DNA of 64,000 bases from Cyclobacteriaceae bacterium (GCA_028284125.1 JANQSI010000008.1:186001-250000); one strand, 5' to 3'. Shown: positions 8,280 through 17,522, counted from the first letter of the stretch. Notes: generated by a model from the letters alone, not told the origin. Numbers and translations: made by a program.

Positions 8280-8735
8280 GTGTTTTCTAACCGAATTGCT
8301 AAACTCATCTTGACAATTTCATTTGTCTTAATTGCAACTTGTTCCTTTTCTCAATCTTACCTGCATGTGAATCATAAACGGACTTACTTGTATAAACAAG
8401 GAGATGAAATCACCATCTCATTTGATGGACGCAAAACATCAGGTATGATTGCCTTTTTTACAGATTCAAGCATGTTTTTTGAAGACAGACGTGAGATTCC
8501 TGTTAGTAAAATTGAAGTCATCTATAGAAAAAACCCTAGAAAACGAGGGATTAGTAATATTTATATTGCTGCATTGGTATTGCCACTGGTGGATATAGCA
8601 AACAATGGCTCACCAGTTGATAATGACGTTTTAAAAATTAGTTCGGCCTTAATCACTTCCGCACTTATCATTCAGTTCTTACATCGTAGAAAACTGAAGA
8701 TTAGGTATCCAGGACAATTGCGAATCATTGAATGA
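8280..8735 (+). CDS. Small exported or membrane hypothetical protein, 151 aa
   Basis: Starts with GTG; no better start is in frame. The N-terminus is a signal peptide (AKLILTISFVLIATCSFSQ). A basic, beta-rich domain follows, of the form YLYKQGDEITISFDG...SGMIAFFTDSSMFF...REIPVSKIEVIYRK. This is similar in pattern to the short N-terminal domains of other exported Bacteroidota proteins that begin with a GDxI segment (compare the 37.2 and 47.9 kb genes). A hydrophobic stretch (IYIAALVLPLVDIA, then SALITSALIIQF) near the C-terminus may span the membrane. No function can be assigned. Confidence 0.65.
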   Translation: MFSNRIAKLILTISFVLIATCSFSQSYLHVNHKRTYLYKQGDEITISFDGRKTSGMIAFFTDSSMFFEDRREIPVSKIEVIYRKNPRKRGISNIYIAALVLPLVDIANNGSPVDNDVLKISSALITSALIIQFLHRRKLKIRYPGQLRIIE

Positions 8736-8809
8736 CAGGAACATTTATTTGGTTTCATTTGTTTTGGCGTCAATTGGAGTTATTCATTAGGGATGAATTC
8801 TAATGATTT

Positions 8810-11230
8810 ATGGCACAAACTTTGAGTCATTTAGTTAAACCAAGCGTCTTGAAGATCAAACTACTAACAGTCATAATTGCAGTGTTGACAGCATTTCAGG
8901 GACTCTCACAAGTTCAAAATGAAATGGAGAGCACCTTGAATGTTTATCAGAAAGAGAATTTTTCCGAAAGAGTTTATTTGCACACAGACAAATCTAAAGT
9001 GATACCAGGTGAAACGCTTTGGTACAGTGCCTATCTCGTTCAAGGTCCTTTTAACTCTTTTTCAAATCAAAGTAAGGTTCTACATGTTGATTTGATTAAT
9101 GTTCATAATGAGATAATTGTAAGTAAAACGCATAAGATTGAAGGCGGACTTAGCGCTGGCGCTATAACCTTTCCTACTAATGCCCCTGAAGGCTATTATA
9201 TGTTGAGAGCCTACACAAATTGGATGCGCAATTTTGATGATCGCTTGTTTTTTTCAGAAAAAATAGAAGTTGTTTTGACCTCCTATGAAGAACCGCCGAC
9301 GAATCAGAAGCAAGATGTTAACATTTCCTTTTTCCCAGAAGGAGGCCAATTGGTAAATGGATTACTAGGACGTGTGGCGTTCAAAATCTCAGACAGTGAT
9401 GGTAAAGGGATTTCCGAAGATCTGGAAGGCCGCATTATCGATTCCAAAGGGAATACAGTCACTTTTTTCAAGGCTCTTTACAAAGGGATGGGCACTTTCT
9501 TTCTTGATCCGAAAAAAGAAGAACTTTACAAAGCCATATTACCAGATGGATCTGTTTTTCCTCTCCCGGCATCCGTAGATCAGGGAATTTCTATGATGGC
9601 AATCACGGATGAAAACGATATTAAGCTTACGGTAAACGCAAGTTCTGATTATAAAGGAAAGGAAGTGCATCTAATCGGTACGCTTGGAAATAGGTTCGTT
9701 TTCAATAATACCTATGCTATTGATGACGGAAGGATTGAATTCGAAATTCCTAAATCAAATCTTCCAAAAGGAATGCTCACATTGTCATTACTGGATGCTT
9801 CTATGAATCCAAGATGTACAAGACAAGTGTTTATTCAGAATGAGCAATCACTCAATTTCAAGACCACTTTCAAAAAGGAAGGTGAGGACAAAATGATTCT
9901 CGAGGTAAGGGTGACAGACAAGGACGGAAATCCTGTTTCAGCTAATTTCTCAATAGCAGTCACTGATTCTGATTTCACGGATAAAAGTAAATCTGAAAGG
10001 AATTTGGCTTCTCATCTCTTAATTGAGTCGAGAAGCCTTCAACCAATAGAAAATTCTGTTCCTTTTGTGATGAGTGATGACCGAACATCCATCTTGAAAG
10101 CGGATTTACTTATGCTAACTCACACATTCAAAAGTACTGATTGGAGTGAGGTGCTAAATCCGACTAATTCAAATAAGGAATATGATATAGCCAAAGGATT
10201 GACAATTTCTGGTACGGCTAGGTGGGAGGATGGCATTCCATTGCGGAACAAGCAATTTAAAGCCATGGTTTTTGATGAGAAATTAATGTCGCAATTTTCT
10301 ACTTCAACCGATGAAAAGGGAAGATTTTCCATCTATAATTTCGATGAAGAAGGAACGGTCAATGTTATTTTCAGCACCTATGATAAAAAAGGGAAACTGA
10401 TACCGAGCAGAATAACCTTGGACGAGTCTGAGTCTGAACTTCCAATTCCCGACTACAAATTTCAGGAAGCTATCAAAGAAATGATTTCTGAAAATGCTTC
10501 ATCGGAACAGACATTTTCTGAAGAACAAACAAGTTATGCGATGTTTGATGAAGACGCTACTTTTCTTGAAGAGGTTACGGTAGTTGGAAAGAAGATTGAA
10601 GAAGACAGGGCACCATCAGTTCTTGGAGTTAACCCAAGTGCAACGCGATACCTTGAAGAAAATAAGATAGATCAAAGAGACTACTTGCAGGTATTAAACA
10701 CGATTGCTGGAGTTCAATATACTGGCCGTGGACCTACTGCTAATGTCACCATTCGTGGACCTGTCAATTTTGGTGCCTCATCACCACTGTGGATATTGGA
10801 TGGAGTCATTATTACACCTGATCCTAATCCTGGAAATTCCAATGTGCCAGAATTTATTGCAAATCTGAATCCTAACTCAATAGATCGAATAGAGGTAGCA
10901 AAAGGTGCTGAGGCTTCCATCTTTGGATCGCGTGGAGGTGCTGGTGCAATCCTTATTTATACAAAACAAGGAGGAAGTGCCTATGAATCTAAAACAACCA
11001 ATTTGGAAGTAAATGGGCATAGTGCTCCTAAATACTTTGACCCTATTAATTCTTCAAGCACTAACAGGTTTACGCTATATTGGAATCCACGAATTCAGAC
11101 AGACGAGAATGGAATGGCAACTATCTCATTTTATAATAATGTCAATGCAGAAGATATTCAGGTAGATATTCAGGGGCTTTCTACCAGGGGTCTAATTGGC
11201 GTTTATTTAGAATCCATCAAAGTAGAATAA
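8810..11230 (+). CDS. MG2-domain protein with C-terminal TonB-receptor plug domain, no beta-barrel
   Basis: 806 aa with an N-terminal hydrophobic signal (LLTVIIAVLTAFQGLSQ). VYLHTDKSKVIPGETLWYSAYL matches the MG2 type of alpha-2-macroglobulin-like domain. More Ig-like domains follow to about residue 590, including ISGTARWEDGIPLRNKQF. Residues about 595-725 form a TonB-receptor plug: LEEVTVVGKK, NTIAGVQYTGRGPTANVTIR, PLWILDGVII, and IDRIEVAKGAEASIFGSRGG. The ~80-residue end (NPRIQTDENGMATISFYNNV) is again macroglobulin-like. There is no 22-strand barrel, so this is not a transporter itself. Such proteins are widespread in Bacteroidota and their role is not settled; periplasmic or surface interaction with TonB machinery is inference. 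Confidence 0.85.
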   Translation: MAQTLSHLVKPSVLKIKLLTVIIAVLTAFQGLSQVQNEMESTLNVYQKENFSERVYLHTDKSKVIPGETLWYSAYLVQGPFNSFSNQSKVLHVDLINVHNEIIVSKTHKIEGGLSAGAITFPTNAPEGYYMLRAYTNWMRNFDDRLFFSEKIEVVLTSYEEPPTNQKQDVNISFFPEGGQLVNGLLGRVAFKISDSDGKGISEDLEGRIIDSKGNTVTFFKALYKGMGTFFLDPKKEELYKAILPDGSVFPLPASVDQGISMMAITDENDIKLTVNASSDYKGKEVHLIGTLGNRFVFNNTYAIDDGRIEFEIPKSNLPKGMLTLSLLDASMNPRCTRQVFIQNEQSLNFKTTFKKEGEDKMILEVRVTDKDGNPVSANFSIAVTDSDFTDKSKSERNLASHLLIESRSLQPIENSVPFVMSDDRTSILKADLLMLTHTFKSTDWSEVLNPTNSNKEYDIAKGLTISGTARWEDGIPLRNKQFKAMVFDEKLMSQFSTSTDEKGRFSIYNFDEEGTVNVIFSTYDKKGKLIPSRITLDESESELPIPDYKFQEAIKEMISENASSEQTFSEEQTSYAMFDEDATFLEEVTVVGKKIEEDRAPSVLGVNPSATRYLEENKIDQRDYLQVLNTIAGVQYTGRGPTANVTIRGPVNFGASSPLWILDGVIITPDPNPGNSNVPEFIANLNPNSIDRIEVAKGAEASIFGSRGGAGAILIYTKQGGSAYESKTTNLEVNGHSAPKYFDPINSSSTNRFTLYWNPRIQTDENGMATISFYNNVNAEDIQVDIQGLSTRGLIGVYLESIKVE

Positions 11231-11295
11231 ATAGCATTTGAAAAGCAATGGACATAATCAATTTGAAAGTGTCTTGTTGCATTCAGGCTTTGTTA

Positions 11296-11324
11296 CAAAA
11301 AAGCCTCTGATAATTCAGAGGCCT
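11296..11324 (-). terminator. Terminator of the prolyl oligopeptidase gene
   Basis: On the minus strand, gcctctga-atta-tcagaggc forms a perfect 8-bp stem followed by a run of T (complement of aaaaaa at 11297-11302). It lies about 27 nt past the end of the peptidase gene. Confidence 0.85.
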
Positions 11325-11350
11325 TATCGCGGTAATAGATAAAAAAGTCG

Positions 11351-13474
11351 CTATTTATCATCGAGTTCTAATACCTTAAAAAGAAAAGCGATTTGTTCGG
11401 CTTGAGTTTGAGCTCGATCAAGTCTTGTGGCTCCCGCGCTGTGTCCTGCTCCTCTTGCAATTTTTAAAACAACCGGATTTGAGCAATCATCTGGAACAGC
11501 CGACTGTAGCGCTGCAGTGTACTTGTATCCGTGCATTGGAGTAGTTGTATTGTCAAGTTCTCCGACCTGAACCAATGTCGGTGGATAACACCTTCCTTCG
11601 ACTAGGTTGTGATATGGAGAATAAGATCGTAACAATTCAAAATCTTCTTCATTATCTGCACTTCCAAAATCACCGGTCCAATTGGCTGATCCGAATTTGT
11701 CATATCTAAGCATATCCAGCACTGGATAATCTATGATGCACGCACCATACAAATCAGGACGAATATTAGTTGCAATGGCAGGCAGAAGTCCACTGGCACT
11801 TCCACCATTAGCCACTATCAGTCCTTTTCTTGTGTAACCATCCTCAATTAACCATTCAGATGCACTGATATAGTCGTCTATGACATTTTGTTTGTTCTCA
11901 TTTGATCCTGCTTTATACCATTCAGCTCCATAAACACCACCACCTCTTACACTTGGTACCGCATAAATGCCACCTCTTTGAATCCATGGACGCAAATAGC
12001 TTTGCCAAAGAAAGGCACTCCAGTTGAAAGCTCCATAGGCATAAAGAAAGACAGGAGTGTTGCCATCTTTCTTGAGCCCCTTTTTGTAGATAAGTTGAAT
12101 TGGAATCTCCGTTCCATCTTTTGAGGCATAAGAGGAATGCTCAAAAGTGTAGTCATCAGGATTGATTGAAAGATCTACATTGCTGTAGAGTGTTGTTTGA
12201 CCGGATTGAAGGTCGACTTCCGAAACGGAAACAGGAGAAACAATGCTCGCTGATGTCAAGTAGGCTTTAGTGCTATGACGTTCAGCTCTGCTCAGAAAAA
12301 TATTGGAACCGTCCGGTTCTAATTTGAATTGAAAATTTCCGTCAAGATCGTAGAAATTAAGCACTTTCCTAGTGACCACATTAGAACGGAGTACTAGACG
12401 AGAACCAACTACAAAAGTCCCTGAAATCACTTCTTCTGACTCTGGAATGATCTCCTCCCATTCTCTTTCCTCCAATTGATTGGTGTTTATCGCGACTACT
12501 CTGTGGTTCGGTGCATCAAGCGTAGTTCTGAAATACAATCGATCACTGTTTTTATAAAGAAAAGTAAAGGTGTTTTCAAAGTTATCAACCAGGGTTACAA
12601 ACTGACTGTTTGGTTTCCGAAGGTCTTTTACCATTATTCTATTTCCTAGCTCACCGGGATCAACAATACTTACAATTAACCATTGGTCGTCATAGGAAAT
12701 GCTGCTCGCATAGATCCAGGTTGGTTGATCTGGATTTTCATAAATTAATCTATCATCTTCCTGATCCGTACCCATTTTGTGATAGAGGAAACGAGCTCTA
12801 GGTAGAGGAGCCTGTGGATCTTTTGGAACCTCATACTTTGAATAATAAAAGCCTGAAGCATCCTGATTCCATGCCATAAATGATCTTCCAAAGTAGTAAC
12901 CGTTAATTGTGTCACGAAGTGTTTGTTTCTTGTTAATATCTAAGAAGTAGAGATTGGCGTAACGAGATTTGTTCACTGTTTCACTGAAACATAAGTAGGC
13001 ACCGGCTGGACTGAGATTGTTAAAAGAGTACGTTTTTGTTTCAGTGTTGAGCTTTTCAAGGTCGATAAGAAGGTCTCGTTCTTTTGTGTTGCGGTCTATC
13101 AAATAATAACTTGATGAAGAGCTACCGGCAGTAGCAACCGGCAAGATTAATTTTTCCCCACTTTGCAAAGGAGCACTAGAAACATCTTTTTCTGATAACT
13201 CAGCAATTTCACTTTTGAACTGTTTGATCATCGACTGACTAGATGCTAAGTACGATTCGTAAAAATCATCCTGAGCACTCATCCATTCATTTAACTCTGG
13301 ACTGTTAAGGTCTTCCATCCACTGATAGGGATCTGAAACCTCACTTCCATGATAGATATTCACTTTATCAATCTTCTGTGCGAAAGGATAGTCGTGAAAT
13401 TGTTTAGTCTGACTGCTGCAATCAAAGTAGATGACCGCAATAAGTAGACTCAGTTTTGTTGTTATTTGCTTCAT
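11351..13474 (-). CDS. Prolyl oligopeptidase family (S9A) serine peptidase
   Basis: 707 aa. The N-terminal signal ends in YFDCSSQ, an atypical lipobox with Asp before the Cys. A seven-bladed propeller follows (about residues 70-440), after the N-terminal helical segment containing DPYQWMEDL. The catalytic alpha/beta-hydrolase domain has the triad Ser559 (VANGGSASGL), Asp641 (VGELDNTTTP) and His678 (RGAGHSAG). RGGGVYGAEWYKAGSNENKQN is the conserved segment before the nucleophile. Odd point: the nucleophile elbow reads G-G-S-A-S-G, where relatives have G-G-S-N-G-G or G-G-S-A-G-G, so the +2 Gly is Ser. It cleaves short, probably proline-containing, peptides, likely in the periplasm. Confidence 0.92.
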   Translation of the reverse strand: MKQITTKLSLLIAVIYFDCSSQTKQFHDYPFAQKIDKVNIYHGSEVSDPYQWMEDLNSPELNEWMSAQDDFYESYLASSQSMIKQFKSEIAELSEKDVSSAPLQSGEKLILPVATAGSSSSSYYLIDRNTKERDLLIDLEKLNTETKTYSFNNLSPAGAYLCFSETVNKSRYANLYFLDINKKQTLRDTINGYYFGRSFMAWNQDASGFYYSKYEVPKDPQAPLPRARFLYHKMGTDQEDDRLIYENPDQPTWIYASSISYDDQWLIVSIVDPGELGNRIMVKDLRKPNSQFVTLVDNFENTFTFLYKNSDRLYFRTTLDAPNHRVVAINTNQLEEREWEEIIPESEEVISGTFVVGSRLVLRSNVVTRKVLNFYDLDGNFQFKLEPDGSNIFLSRAERHSTKAYLTSASIVSPVSVSEVDLQSGQTTLYSNVDLSINPDDYTFEHSSYASKDGTEIPIQLIYKKGLKKDGNTPVFLYAYGAFNWSAFLWQSYLRPWIQRGGIYAVPSVRGGGVYGAEWYKAGSNENKQNVIDDYISASEWLIEDGYTRKGLIVANGGSASGLLPAIATNIRPDLYGACIIDYPVLDMLRYDKFGSANWTGDFGSADNEEDFELLRSYSPYHNLVEGRCYPPTLVQVGELDNTTTPMHGYKYTAALQSAVPDDCSNPVVLKIARGAGHSAGATRLDRAQTQAEQIAFLFKVLELDDK

Positions 13475-13526
13475 TCTATAAGAAAATTACATGCTGAATT
13501 TTCAGCACTTTATATCAAAAAAATAT

Positions 13527-15221
13527 TTACTTGGTTTGATTAATGACTTCTTTCAGTTTAGTAAAATCTCCACTATTGGAAATGGCTAGTAGGCGCTCAC
13601 CGAGAATCCTCTTTTTACTGGCATCCTCTGATTTCAGGATTTCAGAAAGTTCATCAATGGATTGATAACCATTGATCCAACTCATTTTATTTCCAATAGA
13701 AGTGGTCAAATTATTGTTGTATTTGAAATTGATGGCAAAATTCCTGATCGATCTTTTCAGTTTAGCTTCATCAAAGCGCTGAAAATGCTTTAGTGCAGCC
13801 GCTGATATTGCCGGGTCTTGATCATTTATGCAGGCTTCAATGACCAGATAGGAGGGAAAGCAACTAATAGCCTCCATATAATCCAATACCTGAAGTTTTA
13901 CTTTTAAGTCCTCAGAATTTATTTGCCGGGCAACTAAGTAAAATTCCCTGCTGTTCTCAAATTTTGTGATTGCAGCAATTAAACTAGTCGTTACTTCAGG
14001 ATCTTCTTCGGTTCTTAGCTGGTTGAAAATTGGTATCATGATTCTTGGATTGTAATCACTGATCAAAGCTTTGGCTGCTTCTCTTCTGATCTGAACTTTT
14101 TCGGAATTGATTAACTCCAGTGAGTTTGAATCCTTTCTCGGACTAGTGAAAGTAGTTGATCTTAAATTCTTAACGGTATAGAATTGGATGGAGGAAAGGG
14201 AATATGCTTCAAAAAGTACCAGGAAACTTAGGGCAATAACCAAAGAAAGAGATACCGCTTTTTTCCTTTTTGGACTTTCAATGATGAGTTTAATTCGTTC
14301 CTTTATACTGGTTGCGCCCAAAATGGAAACCATGGAATTCAGCTTCAAAGTACCAACATGATTTCCCTCGGCAAGTTTCAAGAGTTCAGAAGCATACTGA
14401 GTAGGCTTGATATCATTAGCCAGTACTTGCTCATCGCAAGCTTTTTCACATTCAGCTTTCTGTTGTTTGAGTGCGAACCAAACCAGCGGATTGTACCAGC
14501 AAATAATCACGCCAAGACTAGCTATTAAGTTGGTGAGATAATCGTTACGTTTAATGTGAATCAGTTCATGCAACAAGACGATTTTGATTTTCTCTTCCTC
14601 CCAATCTTTCGCAATCTCAGGTAAAACAACAATTGGTCGTAAATAGCCAAAAGTCAATGGAGTGTTTACTCGCTTGTTATACAAGATTTTGATTCTTCTA
14701 TTAAGGTTTATCTTCCTTTGACATTCAAGAAGAATCGAATGGAGAGACACGGTGGCTTTTGATCCAGTTAATAGGAGCGTTCTTAACCAGATCGTTTCTC
14801 TGATTAGCAATGCAGCTAATAGTAAGATGCCTAAAAGCCAGGCAATAGCTGAGATTTCAACGAATGAAATAGGTGATTTTTCTGCGACTGCTGCTGTTCC
14901 CTTTTTGATGGCTTGAATAGAATTTGTCTCGGTGTCTACTATAGTTTCAGTCTTTACTTGCTCTGTCACAAATGAGTCGTATTCATAGAGATCTACTTCT
15001 AAAGGTTGTCCAAGATCTGATAGCAGTGGAATGACCAAGATCGCTATCAGTGATAAGTTCCAAACTTTGTACTTAACAGAAGAAGAATACTTTTTTAAAA
15101 GCCCTTGAATGATCATTGCCGAAATCATGATCAACGAACTTTTTATCAAGAAACTGACCAGGAAATCAGATCCCAGGAAATCGTACATTGAGCCGGTGAT
15201 TCTTAGTAGAAATTCAATCAT
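13527..15221 (-). CDS. M56 (BlaR1-like) membrane metallopeptidase with C-terminal HEAT-like repeats
   Basis: 564 aa. Four membrane segments are visible (about residues 20-40, 55-70, 120-140 and 325-345). The zinc site is H218-E-L-I-H222 in LLHELIHIKRND, followed by EKACDEQVL as in M56 peptidases. Classical BlaR1 ends in a penicillin-binding sensor domain. This protein instead ends in ~200 residues of helical repeats (RREAAKALISDYNPRIM, EDPEVTTSLIAAITKF, DPAISAAALKHFQRF), which look HEAT-like. It overlaps the upstream blaI-type gene by 8 nt, so the two form a sensor-repressor pair. The likely job is to cleave or relieve the BlaI-like repressor on an unknown signal, perhaps a protein-protein contact through the repeats. 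Confidence 0.88.
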   Translation of the reverse strand: MIEFLLRITGSMYDFLGSDFLVSFLIKSSLIMISAMIIQGLLKKYSSSVKYKVWNLSLIAILVIPLLSDLGQPLEVDLYEYDSFVTEQVKTETIVDTETNSIQAIKKGTAAVAEKSPISFVEISAIAWLLGILLLAALLIRETIWLRTLLLTGSKATVSLHSILLECQRKINLNRRIKILYNKRVNTPLTFGYLRPIVVLPEIAKDWEEEKIKIVLLHELIHIKRNDYLTNLIASLGVIICWYNPLVWFALKQQKAECEKACDEQVLANDIKPTQYASELLKLAEGNHVGTLKLNSMVSILGATSIKERIKLIIESPKRKKAVSLSLVIALSFLVLFEAYSLSSIQFYTVKNLRSTTFTSPRKDSNSLELINSEKVQIRREAAKALISDYNPRIMIPIFNQLRTEEDPEVTTSLIAAITKFENSREFYLVARQINSEDLKVKLQVLDYMEAISCFPSYLVIEACINDQDPAISAAALKHFQRFDEAKLKRSIRNFAINFKYNNNLTTSIGNKMSWINGYQSIDELSEILKSEDASKKRILGERLLAISNSGDFTKLKEVINQTK

Positions 15222-15603
15222 TCTTCTTCTTTTCTGCTTCTTCGATCAGTTTTTTTAATTCGTTAATATCATCCTCCGATAATTTATCCTTAGAAAAATT
15301 CAGAATAGTAGAAATGGCTTTAGGAGCCGATCCGTCATAGAAATTGTTGACCATTTTCTTCAGCATAGATCCCTTTTCTTTCTCCTGTACAGCTGCTGGA
15401 TGATAAATGAGTTTCTTCCCTTCCCGATAACTCTTCAAGTATCCTTTGTTGACCATAATGGTCATGATGGACCTGATTGCATTGTAAGTAGGAGGATCGG
15501 GCAAATGATCAAGTACTTCCTGGGTGCTACCTTTTTTGAGCCGAACAAGAATGTCCATTACTTGTCGCTCTCTCATGCTTAGCTTATCGTACAGATCACC
15601 CAT
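15214..15603 (-). CDS. BlaI/MecI/CopY-family transcriptional repressor
   Basis: 129 aa winged-helix protein: LSMRERQVMDILVRLKKGST, DLPDPPTYNAIRSIMTIMVN-type recognition region, and KGYLKSYREGKKLIYHPA for the wing. The C-terminal dimerisation region is KLSEDDINELKKLIEEAEKK. In this family the repressor controls its own operon and the membrane peptidase encoded downstream, which here overlaps by 8 nt. It has no resistance gene next to it, so the regulon is probably not beta-lactamase. Confidence 0.93.
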   Translation of the reverse strand: MGDLYDKLSMRERQVMDILVRLKKGSTQEVLDHLPDPPTYNAIRSIMTIMVNKGYLKSYREGKKLIYHPAAVQEKEKGSMLKKMVNNFYDGSAPKAISTILNFSKDKLSEDDINELKKLIEEAEKKKND

Positions 15604-15624
15604 TTTTAGATCCTTAACTTTTAA

Positions 15625-15640
15625 TGCTGAAAATTTAGCA
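15625..15640. promoter_or_regulatory. Possible operator upstream of the BlaI-family gene
   Basis: Imperfect palindrome tgctgaaaatttagca, 22 nt upstream of the repressor start, with six of eight half-site positions symmetric. Autoregulation is usual for this family, but the sequence is not the classical TACA-TGTA operator, so this is weak evidence. Confidence 0.3.
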
Positions 15641-15690
15641 GTTTATACGATGAATGAAAAGAAAATGTTTAAATTCTGATTTATCAGTCG

Positions 15691-16356
15691 CTATTGCTCC
15701 TTCTCAAACCTTTCTATTTCTTCTGTCAATGCGAGTGCTGAAACAATTTGACTTCCATTTCCACGCAGAAGAGCATTCATCCAACGCTTTTCGGCATTCT
15801 TAGGACTTAGCTTGAAATGAGCCCAAATGGCAAACGGCACGAAAACTCCAATACTTAAAATGAAATTGCTCGCAATCCAAGTCTGATTTCCGACGGCTAC
15901 TATATCGATATTCCAAACAAGTTTGAAAAGCAGAATAATAAAGCCAAAGTAGAGTGGAGCAATCCAGACACCGAGTCTAAGGTATCGAATGATCATCAGT
16001 CGGATGGCGCTCAGTCTTTTTTGCATTTCAGGAATCGGTGTTGAATAATCCAGGTTAGTGATCAATTGTAGCTCATGAATTGTTGCTACACATATGGATA
16101 TCGTCCAGATGGCAAAAACAATACCTGTTGCTGCCATATGAATAACTTCCCAGTTATTGACACTAAACATCAGGAAGAGGATTGAGAATAGGAAATAGAA
16201 AGCCAATGTTGCCGCCTTTACCCAAATCAAATTATTCATTTTGTTTTTGACTTTGTCCAAATTGGATCTTCGAATGATCTCCAAGTTGAGTTTCCAGTTA
16301 CGTTCTATCTTTTTATCCAAGGAAGCCCACGTTTTTTGTAAATCTTCTAGTCTCAT
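15691..16356 (-). CDS. Four-helix membrane protein coupled to an ECF sigma factor
   Basis: 221 aa. The N-terminal ~45 residues are cytoplasmic and helical (MRLEDLQKTWASLDKKIERN). Four membrane segments follow: AATLAFYFLFSILFLMF, IHMAATGIVFAIWTISICV, LGVWIAPLYFGFIILLFKLV and FILSIGVFVPFAIWAHF. The C-terminus is helical and charged. Its ATG overlaps the stop of the sigma-factor gene (ATGA), so the two are translated together. By position it is a candidate anti-sigma or signalling partner. It lacks an obvious zinc-binding anti-sigma motif, so that role is inference. Confidence 0.75.
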   Translation of the reverse strand: MRLEDLQKTWASLDKKIERNWKLNLEIIRRSNLDKVKNKMNNLIWVKAATLAFYFLFSILFLMFSVNNWEVIHMAATGIVFAIWTISICVATIHELQLITNLDYSTPIPEMQKRLSAIRLMIIRYLRLGVWIAPLYFGFIILLFKLVWNIDIVAVGNQTWIASNFILSIGVFVPFAIWAHFKLSPKNAEKRWMNALLRGNGSQIVSALALTEEIERFEKEQ

Positions 16357-16853
16357 TGCTGTTCAATAGTTTTAAATTGTTCTTTTAATTTTCTTTTTAT
16401 TCGATTGATTTTGGTACCGACGTTACTCGATGTAATCGATAGAATTTTTCCAATCTCTTCGTAACTTTTTTCTTCCAAGTAGAGGATCATCAATGCTTTG
16501 TTAATCCCATCAAGTTGATCAATGAATTGACGGAGTAGTCTTACGTCTTCTTCCGCTTCATTTTCGGTATTATCAATGATCACTAAATCGTTATCAAGTG
16601 GTGTTAAATATTTCTTTTTGGTTTTGAGTTTTCGATAGTTAGAAATTGCCACATTGAGTGCTACTCTGTAAACCCATGTGGAACGTTTTGATCTACCGTC
16701 AAACCGGTCAAAGCTGTTCCATAGTTGAAGAATCACTTCTTGCACCAGATCTTTCTGACTTTCAGGATCAGAGCAATAAGAATGACAGATCTTGAAAATG
16801 ATGCCTTTATCTTCTTCAAGCATTTCCAGAAACGCCTCCTTATTGTGATGCAT
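16353..16853 (-). CDS. ECF-type RNA polymerase sigma-70 factor
   Basis: 166 aa with regions 2 and 4 only, as in ECF sigma factors. Region 2 is CSDPESQKDLVQEVILQLWN followed by STWVYRVALNVAISNYRK. Region 4 is LYLEEKSYEEIGKILSITSS and NVGTKINRIKRKLKEQF. The preferred target is unknown. The overlapping downstream membrane gene suggests control at the membrane. The 246 nt upstream (16854-17099), shared with the divergent CBS gene, hold no clear consensus promoter. Confidence 0.95.
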   Translation of the reverse strand: MHHNKEAFLEMLEEDKGIIFKICHSYCSDPESQKDLVQEVILQLWNSFDRFDGRSKRSTWVYRVALNVAISNYRKLKTKKKYLTPLDNDLVIIDNTENEAEEDVRLLRQFIDQLDGINKALMILYLEEKSYEEIGKILSITSSNVGTKINRIKRKLKEQFKTIEQQ

Positions 16854-17099
16854 ATCCTAAAGTTATCAAGTTGGAAAAATTCATTTACTCGAATTATTTC
16901 CTAATTAATCGTGTGACCTCTTCGAAAATCACAGTTAGTCGGAAAAAATTTCAAATGTTATTCAAAACAAGATTTTAAGGTGGTGGCTTATTTATAATTT
17001 CTCTGTTCTCATTGGAATAGTCATGTAGTAGTGTGATTTTGATCATGTTTAGTTCTTATCAAATTCGGATATTTACGCCCTCTGATATGATTTGAAAAC

Positions 17100-17510
17100 A
17101 TGGAAAACGCGACAATAAAAGACATAATGTCTCATCAGGTGCAGAAACTAACCACCAACGACGATGTAATTACAGCTAAGGAAATGATGGAAGAACATAA
17201 GATCAGCCACATTCCTATCATGTTGAATGATGAACTGGTTGGTATTGTGAGCAGTAATGACATTGCTCAAGTCGAGTATCTGTGTGATTTTATTGGAGAA
17301 AAATTAGAAAGAAGTAGAATTTTCCAGTCATTATCCATGCATGAGGTAATGACGAAGGATGTAGTTTCTCTAAATTCCGATTCTATGATTTCTGAAGCTA
17401 TTCTGGTTTTTAGCAATGCTTCTTTTCATAGTTTGCCAGTTATGGATGACGGAGAACTTGTTGGAATTGTAACTGCTAAAGATGTATTCAGATATTTAAG
17501 TTTGCGATAA
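17100..17510 (+). CDS. Stand-alone two-CBS-domain protein
   Basis: 136 aa made of a pair of CBS motifs. The first is IKDIMSHQVQKLTTNDDVIT through ELVGIVSSNDIAQ; the second is HEVMTKDVVSLNSDSMISEA through ELVGIVTAKDVFRYL. Such paired domains bind adenine nucleotides and sense energy state. With no catalytic domain attached, it probably regulates a partner protein that cannot be named from context. It stands alone, divergent from the sigma factor operon. Confidence 0.93.
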   Translation: MENATIKDIMSHQVQKLTTNDDVITAKEMMEEHKISHIPIMLNDELVGIVSSNDIAQVEYLCDFIGEKLERSRIFQSLSMHEVMTKDVVSLNSDSMISEAILVFSNASFHSLPVMDDGELVGIVTAKDVFRYLSLR

Positions 17511-17522
17511 AGTGAACTTGAT

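Noticed and set aside
15625-15640. Classical BlaI operator (TACA-TGTA)
   Set aside because: The palindrome present does not contain that consensus; it is kept only as a low-confidence possible operator.
17036-17064. FNR-like site ttgat...atcaa before the CBS gene
   Set aside because: The half-sites are 14 nt apart instead of 4, so it does not fit a known FNR/CRP operator.
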